A DNA stretch of 9,085 nucleotides, from assembly GCA_002490705.1 (NCBI GenBank), contig DKUO01000031.1:1-9085 (forward strand), in the 5' to 3' direction. The position numbers were made by a program, and so were the translations under genes. Positions 6,332-9,085 of this stretch are shown here, in pieces. This DNA comes from Lachnospiraceae bacterium UBA7202. GTDB lineage: Bacteria > Bacillota > Clostridia > Lachnospirales > Lachnospiraceae. The first letter of the stretch is position 1. Each line of letters opens with the position of its first letter. The notes beneath the pieces are model-generated. The model did not search any database. It was given only the letters and a program-made list of their open reading frames with translations, and was not told where the DNA came from.

Positions 6332-7208
6332 AGAGCAGCTACAAGCACTCTCAGAAAGAGTATTATCTAAAGCACTCTCTCCTGAAGAAGAAGCCAACTA
6401 TACAGAATCTCTCTTTGAATCCATTCGTCATGTTAATGAATACGGTGAGGAATTTTGGTATGCTAGAGAACTTCAAATTGCATTAGAGTATAAGCAATGG
6501 CGTAGATTTTGTAGTGTAATTGATAAGGCAAAAGAAGCATGTAAAGGAAGTGGAAATATTATATCAGACCATTTTGCCGACGTTGGCAAAATGGTGAACA
6601 TAGGTTCTGGTGCAGAGCGTGAATTAGAAGATATGGAATTATCTCGTTATGCGTGCTATTTGATTGTACAAAACGGTGATTCTCGCAAAAAAATTATCGC
6701 TCTTGGTCAATCATATTTTGCCGTCAAAACCAGACAGCAAGAATTAATAGAAAACTTTGAGAATCTTGATGAAGATAAAAAACGCCTAGCAATCCGTCAA
6801 GAAATGATTGAACACAATAAAATGTTAGTTGCCACCGCTAAAAATGCTGGTGTTGAAACTTCTAAAGACTATGCTATTTTTCAAAATTATGGATATAAAG
6901 GATTGTATGGTGGATTAGGTGCTAAAGAAATTCACGAGAGAAAGGGACTAAAGAAAAATCAAAAAATCTTAGATCATATGGGCTATGAAGAGTTAGCCGC
7001 CAATCTCTTCCGGGCAACTCAGGCAGAAGCTAAATTACGTCGTGAAAATATTCAAGGAAAAGCCAACGCAAATCAGACACATTATGATGTAGGAAAAGAA
7101 GTTCGTAATACAATTGAAAAACTTGGCGGCACAATGCCAGAAGATTTACCCACACCCGAAAAAAGTATACAGCAGCTTGAACAAGCGCAACGAAAAGGCT
7201 TAAAATAG
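6312..7208 (+). CDS. dinD: DNA damage-inducible protein D (DinD) family
   Basis: The product is 298 aa, slightly longer than E. coli DinD (about 274). AAAGGAG (6296-6302) stands 9 nt before ATG 6312. Family features are the N-terminal region with FESIRHVNEYGEEFWYAREL and the SDHFADVGKMVNIGSGAERE stretch, the conserved ELSRYACYLIVQNGD-type segment (here MELSRYACYLIVQNGD), and the C-terminal ELAANLFRATQAEAKLRREN, GKANANQTHYDVG and GGTMPEDLPTPEKSI. In E. coli DinD is SOS-induced and interferes with RecA-mediated strand exchange; in other bacteria such genes are often carried by islands and phages. The role here is inferred from family only. No LexA-type GAAC-N4-GTTC box was seen upstream. The gene is AT-rich and follows the XRE remnant, which supports acquisition from elsewhere. 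Confidence 0.88.
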   Translation: MNEKEFEEQLQALSERVLSKALSPEEEANYTESLFESIRHVNEYGEEFWYARELQIALEYKQWRRFCSVIDKAKEACKGSGNIISDHFADVGKMVNIGSGAERELEDMELSRYACYLIVQNGDSRKKIIALGQSYFAVKTRQQELIENFENLDEDKKRLAIRQEMIEHNKMLVATAKNAGVETSKDYAIFQNYGYKGLYGGLGAKEIHERKGLKKNQKILDHMGYEELAANLFRATQAEAKLRRENIQGKANANQTHYDVGKEVRNTIEKLGGTMPEDLPTPEKSIQQLEQAQRKGLK

Positions 7209-7229
7209 AATTTTCTGCCTCTAATGAAA

Positions 7230-7257
7230 TGAAATTATTATTTAAATATTGATTTCA
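7230..7257. terminator. weak AT-rich hairpin between dinD and the tRNA tail
   Basis: TGAAAT (7230-7235) and ATTTCA (7252-7257) form a 6-bp stem around a self-complementary TATTTAAATA core. There is no GC clamp and no clean T-run, so termination is only a possibility. The rest of 7209-7281 shows nothing recognisable. Confidence 0.2.
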
Positions 7258-7281
7258 CCACACTCTAATGGTATTGTAAAG

Positions 7282-7317
7282 GCGGATAACAGGACATTGC
7301 ACCGGTTCAAGTCCTGT
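7282..7317 (-). repeat. tRNA-tail quasi-palindrome A (copy and anti-copy of the tRNA-Leu T-arm)
   Basis: In + coordinates 7282-7295 repeats exactly the 14 bases at 7341-7354, the acceptor and T-stem 3' strand of tRNA-Leu. The copy continues to 7303 through the T-loop with one extra base (7296) and one substitution (7300). Directly joined to it, 7304-7317 (GGTTCAAGTCCTGT) is the exact reverse complement of the tRNA T-arm (7348-7361). The two halves pair as seven bases, a one-base bulge, three bases, a mismatch and three bases. In transcript order it follows the tRNA 3' end by 22 nt. Confidence 0.8.
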
Positions 7318-7339
7318 CCCACACATTCTTAAAATTTAA

Positions 7340-7419
<80 letters not shown>

Positions 7420-7441
7420 CTGTCAGGCTGTCTAAATGTTA

Positions 7442-7455
7442 TGACATTTATGTCA
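7442..7455. promoter_or_regulatory. palindrome in the tRNA-Leu leader
   Basis: TGACATTTATGTCA is a 6-bp inverted repeat with a 2-nt centre, placed between the predicted start of transcription (about 7471) and the tRNA 5' end. It could be an operator for a dimeric regulator or simply leader sequence removed by RNase P. Confidence 0.35.
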
Positions 7456-7477
7456 CTTTTATTCTGCCTGCCCATGT

Positions 7478-7506
7478 ATCATATCATTTTCCCTCTGCCC
7501 TGTCAA
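7478..7506 (-). promoter_or_regulatory. strong sigma-A promoter of tRNA-Leu
   Basis: On the - strand a perfect TTGACA (7506-7501), a 17-nt spacer and TATGAT (7483-7478, five of six) lie about 50 nt before the tRNA. This gives tRNA-Leu its own promoter, independent of the MATE gene upstream. Confidence 0.85.
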
Positions 7507-7545
7507 CGCTCACTCCCACCCGCAGCCAAATACCCTGTCATTGCA

Positions 7546-8910
7546 TCAGTCTTCTTCCCCGATATGCCGGATTACCCTGCTGTTAATCCTGATCAGGAAA
7601 ATTGCCGTCATAGCTAACGACATCACCTCGGCTATCGGGAACGCCCACCACACGTTCGTCACCTCGCCTGTCAAAGCCAGCAGATACGCCGCCGGCAAAA
7701 GCACCACAAGCTGTCTGGCAATAGAGACAAACATACTGTAGACCGCATTGCCCAGCGCCTGGAACGCCGTACCGCAGACAATGCCGAAGCCTGCCGGCAG
7801 GAAACTGATACAGATAATCCGCAACGCCGGCACCCCGATCCGCAGCATCTCATCCGACGCCTCAAAAAAGCCCAGCAGGACTTCGGGGATCGTCTGGAAA
7901 ATAACCACGCCCACTGCCATGATACTCACCGCATAGAGAATTCCGCATTTCAGCGCCTGAATAAAACGGTCTCTCCTGCCCGCGCCATAATTGTATGCCA
8001 GAATCGGCACAAGACCGTTGTTTAATCCGAATACCGGCATAAAGATAAAGCTCTGTAGCTTAAAGTACACGCCAAATACCGCCGTTGCCGTAGGGGTAAA
8101 AGAAATCAGGATCAAATTCATACCATAGGTCATCACCGAACCGATGGCCTGCATAATCATGGACGGCACGCCGATCTTATAAATCTGCCCCACAATTTCC
8201 CGTTCCATGCGAAAGCCGCGAAACCGAATCGTAATGTCCTCATTTTTCTTAAAATTCATCAGCATTGCTATCACACCCGCGATCGTCTGCCCCGTCACCG
8301 TAGCCACCGCCGCGCCGGCCACGCCCATCTTAGGCATACCAAGCAGGCCGAAAATGAAAATCGGGTCCAAAATGATATTGATGACAGCCCCCGTTCCCTG
8401 CGTAATCATAATATAAAATGTTCTGCCCGTAGACTGTAGAAGCCGCTCAAACACAAACTGGGCAAACAATCCGAAAGAGCAGCTGCACACAATACTCAGA
8501 TACTGTACGCCAAACTCTACGATCTGCGCGTCGCTTGTCTGTGTCAGATAAAAAGGACGGGTTGCAAACAATCCCACCGCCAAAAACAACAGATAGCTGA
8601 CCGCCATCAGGATAATACCGCTCACCGCCGTATGATCGGCCCGCTCCTGCTCCTTTTCCCCAAGAGCCTTGGAAAGCACCGCATTGATACCGACACAGGT
8701 GCCGCCCGCCACTGCAATCATCAAGGTTTGAATGGGAAATGCCAGTGACACGGCTGTCAGCGCATTTTCATTGATGCGGGAAACAAAGATAGAATCTACC
8801 ACGTTGTAAAGCGCCTGCACCAGCATAGATACCATCATGGGCAGGGACATCGTAATTAACAGCTTGTTCACGGGCATAGTGCCCATCTTATTTTCCTTCG
8901 TCTGTTCCAT
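7546..8910 (-). CDS. MATE family efflux transporter (second copy, divergent paralogue)
   Basis: The product is 454 aa with about twelve hydrophobic helices in two halves. It has the same branch hallmarks as the MATE gene at 2236-3621: NIILDPIFIFGL (DPIFIFGL at residues 182-189), GVAGAAVATVTGQ after it, and YNYGAG at 306-311. Outside these motifs the two proteins differ widely, so they are old paralogues rather than a recent duplication. ATG 8910 follows AGGAGG by 6 nt. A terminator-like hairpin ends 7 nt before that ribosome binding site, so expression probably depends on read-through or on a promoter that overlaps the tRNA tail. The exported substrate cannot be inferred. No terminator was seen after its stop; the next gene downstream is tRNA-Leu with its own promoter. 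Confidence 0.93.
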   Translation of the reverse strand: MEQTKENKMGTMPVNKLLITMSLPMMVSMLVQALYNVVDSIFVSRINENALTAVSLAFPIQTLMIAVAGGTCVGINAVLSKALGEKEQERADHTAVSGIILMAVSYLLFLAVGLFATRPFYLTQTSDAQIVEFGVQYLSIVCSCSFGLFAQFVFERLLQSTGRTFYIMITQGTGAVINIILDPIFIFGLLGMPKMGVAGAAVATVTGQTIAGVIAMLMNFKKNEDITIRFRGFRMEREIVGQIYKIGVPSMIMQAIGSVMTYGMNLILISFTPTATAVFGVYFKLQSFIFMPVFGLNNGLVPILAYNYGAGRRDRFIQALKCGILYAVSIMAVGVVIFQTIPEVLLGFFEASDEMLRIGVPALRIICISFLPAGFGIVCGTAFQALGNAVYSMFVSIARQLVVLLPAAYLLALTGEVTNVWWAFPIAEVMSLAMTAIFLIRINSRVIRHIGEED

Positions 8911-8930
8911 TTGCCGCCTCCTCTGTGAAT

Positions 8931-8971
8931 AAAAAAAGCCTGAAACGCAACGAAACTGCTTCCAAACTTTT
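8931..8971 (-). terminator. intrinsic terminator or attenuator directly before the 454-aa MATE gene
   Basis: On the - strand AAAAGTTTG (8971-8963) pairs with CAGGCTTTT over nine positions (two G-U). The inner stem continues through GAA/TTT and, after one bulge, GCAG/TTGC, around a small loop. A run of seven T follows (8937-8931). It may end the tRNA transcript, or attenuate the MATE gene whose AGGAGG lies at about 8917-8923. Confidence 0.6.
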
Positions 8972-8976
8972 CAATC

Positions 8977-9004
8977 ATGATATTCTGTAAATTCCTTCAG
9001 TGAA
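8977..9004 (-). promoter_or_regulatory. possible promoter overlapping the tRNA tail
   Basis: On the - strand TTCACT (9004-8999), a 16-nt spacer and TATCAT (8982-8977) could drive the MATE gene. The -10 matches at five of six, the -35 at four of six. The -35 lies inside the duplicated tRNA 3' sequence, and RNA would start near the base of the terminator hairpin. Confidence 0.35.
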
Positions 9005-9039
9005 CCACGGGGGATGTCGCTCCGGGGTTCGAATCCCCC
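8994..9039 (-). repeat. tRNA-tail quasi-palindrome B (copy and anti-copy of a second tRNA T-arm)
   Basis: In + coordinates 8994-9015 repeats 9057-9078 over 22 bases with one mismatch (9000). This covers the tRNA acceptor and T-stem 3' strand plus seven bases beyond the tRNA end. The copy continues into the T-loop with one extra base (9016) and a substitution at 9020, the same two positions as in element A. After it, 9026-9039 (GGTTCGAATCCCCC) is the exact reverse complement of the tRNA T-arm at 9072-9085. The arms pair as seven bases, a one-base bulge and three bases. Confidence 0.75.
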
Positions 9040-9063
9040 AACTTACTCTGAGGATCCCTTCAA

Positions 9064-9085
9064 TGAACCACGGGGGATTCGAACC
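9064..9085 (-). tRNA. 3' end of a second tRNA, cut by the window edge
   Basis: On the - strand GG-TTCGAAT-CCCCC is a T-loop with the 3' strand of a T-stem, followed by a 7-nt acceptor strand GTGGTTC and discriminator A (9064). The 5' part, including the anticodon, is outside the window, so the amino acid is unknown. CCA is not encoded. It points the same way as tRNA-Leu and the MATE gene. Confidence 0.7.

Larger units (their letters stand above)
5145..7260. other. AT-rich block, probably an acquired island
   Basis: Base composition shifts visibly to AT-rich just after the lipase stop and returns to the local norm at tRNA-Leu. The block holds the UDG-like gene, a broken XRE regulator and a DinD-family gene, all unlike their neighbours in codon use. 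It lies immediately 3' of tRNA-Leu, a favoured insertion site. No integrase, transposase or left-hand attachment copy was found, so it may be a remnant. Confidence 0.45.

Noticed and set aside
7296..7325. A second, plus-strand tRNA 3' half (GGTTCAAGTCCTGTCCCACA)
   Set aside because: It looks like a T-arm in + orientation but has no anticodon arm, D-arm or matching acceptor strand upstream. It is better explained as the inverted copy of the tRNA-Leu T-arm.

Overview
The window looks like a chromosomal segment of a gut-type Clostridia, most likely Lachnospiraceae. The reasons are strong AGGAGG-type ribosome binding sites, Firmicutes sigma-A promoters, a DegV protein, two MATE exporters, a yybP-ykoY-type riboswitch and a tRNA-Leu whose gene does not encode CCA. 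The genus cannot be settled from the sequence alone.

Layout. 1-1050: a DegV-family fatty-acid-binding gene on +, closed by a terminator whose loop holds the stop codon. 1056-2239: a sodium/calcium-type (CaCA) cation antiporter on -, with its own TTGACA promoter, a yybP-ykoY-like (Mn2+) aptamer and a long leader hairpin. 2236-3690: a MATE exporter on -. It is divergent from a membrane-anchored lipase/esterase on + (3762-5165), and one palindromic TTGCAA can serve as -35 box for both promoters. 5145-7260: a visibly AT-rich block, probably acquired, with a uracil-DNA-glycosylase-like protein (-), a broken XRE-type regulator and a DinD-family gene (+). 7282-7506: a tRNA-Leu(UAG) on - with a strong promoter and a peculiar tail. 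7546-8971: a second MATE exporter on -, with a terminator hairpin just before its ribosome binding site. 8994-9085: another peculiar tRNA tail and the 3' end of a second tRNA that leaves the window.

The main discovery candidate is the tail found after both tRNA genes. About 20-25 nt past each tRNA 3' end lies a reverse-complement copy of that tRNA's own T-arm (14 nt). It is followed at once by an imperfect direct copy of the T-loop, T-stem 3' strand and acceptor 3' strand. In both cases the direct copy has one extra base at the same place (after position 58) and G in place of the conserved T55. The two tRNAs differ in sequence, but the architecture and the deviations match. This suggests a recurrent element or RNA device rather than chance. 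I know of no described family that fits.

The genes do not form one pathway. The cation antiporter and two MATE pumps are housekeeping or stress transporters with separate promoters. The UDG-like and DinD-like genes share a DNA-damage theme inside the AT-rich block next to tRNA-Leu, a common site for genomic islands, but no integrase or clear left attachment site is present.
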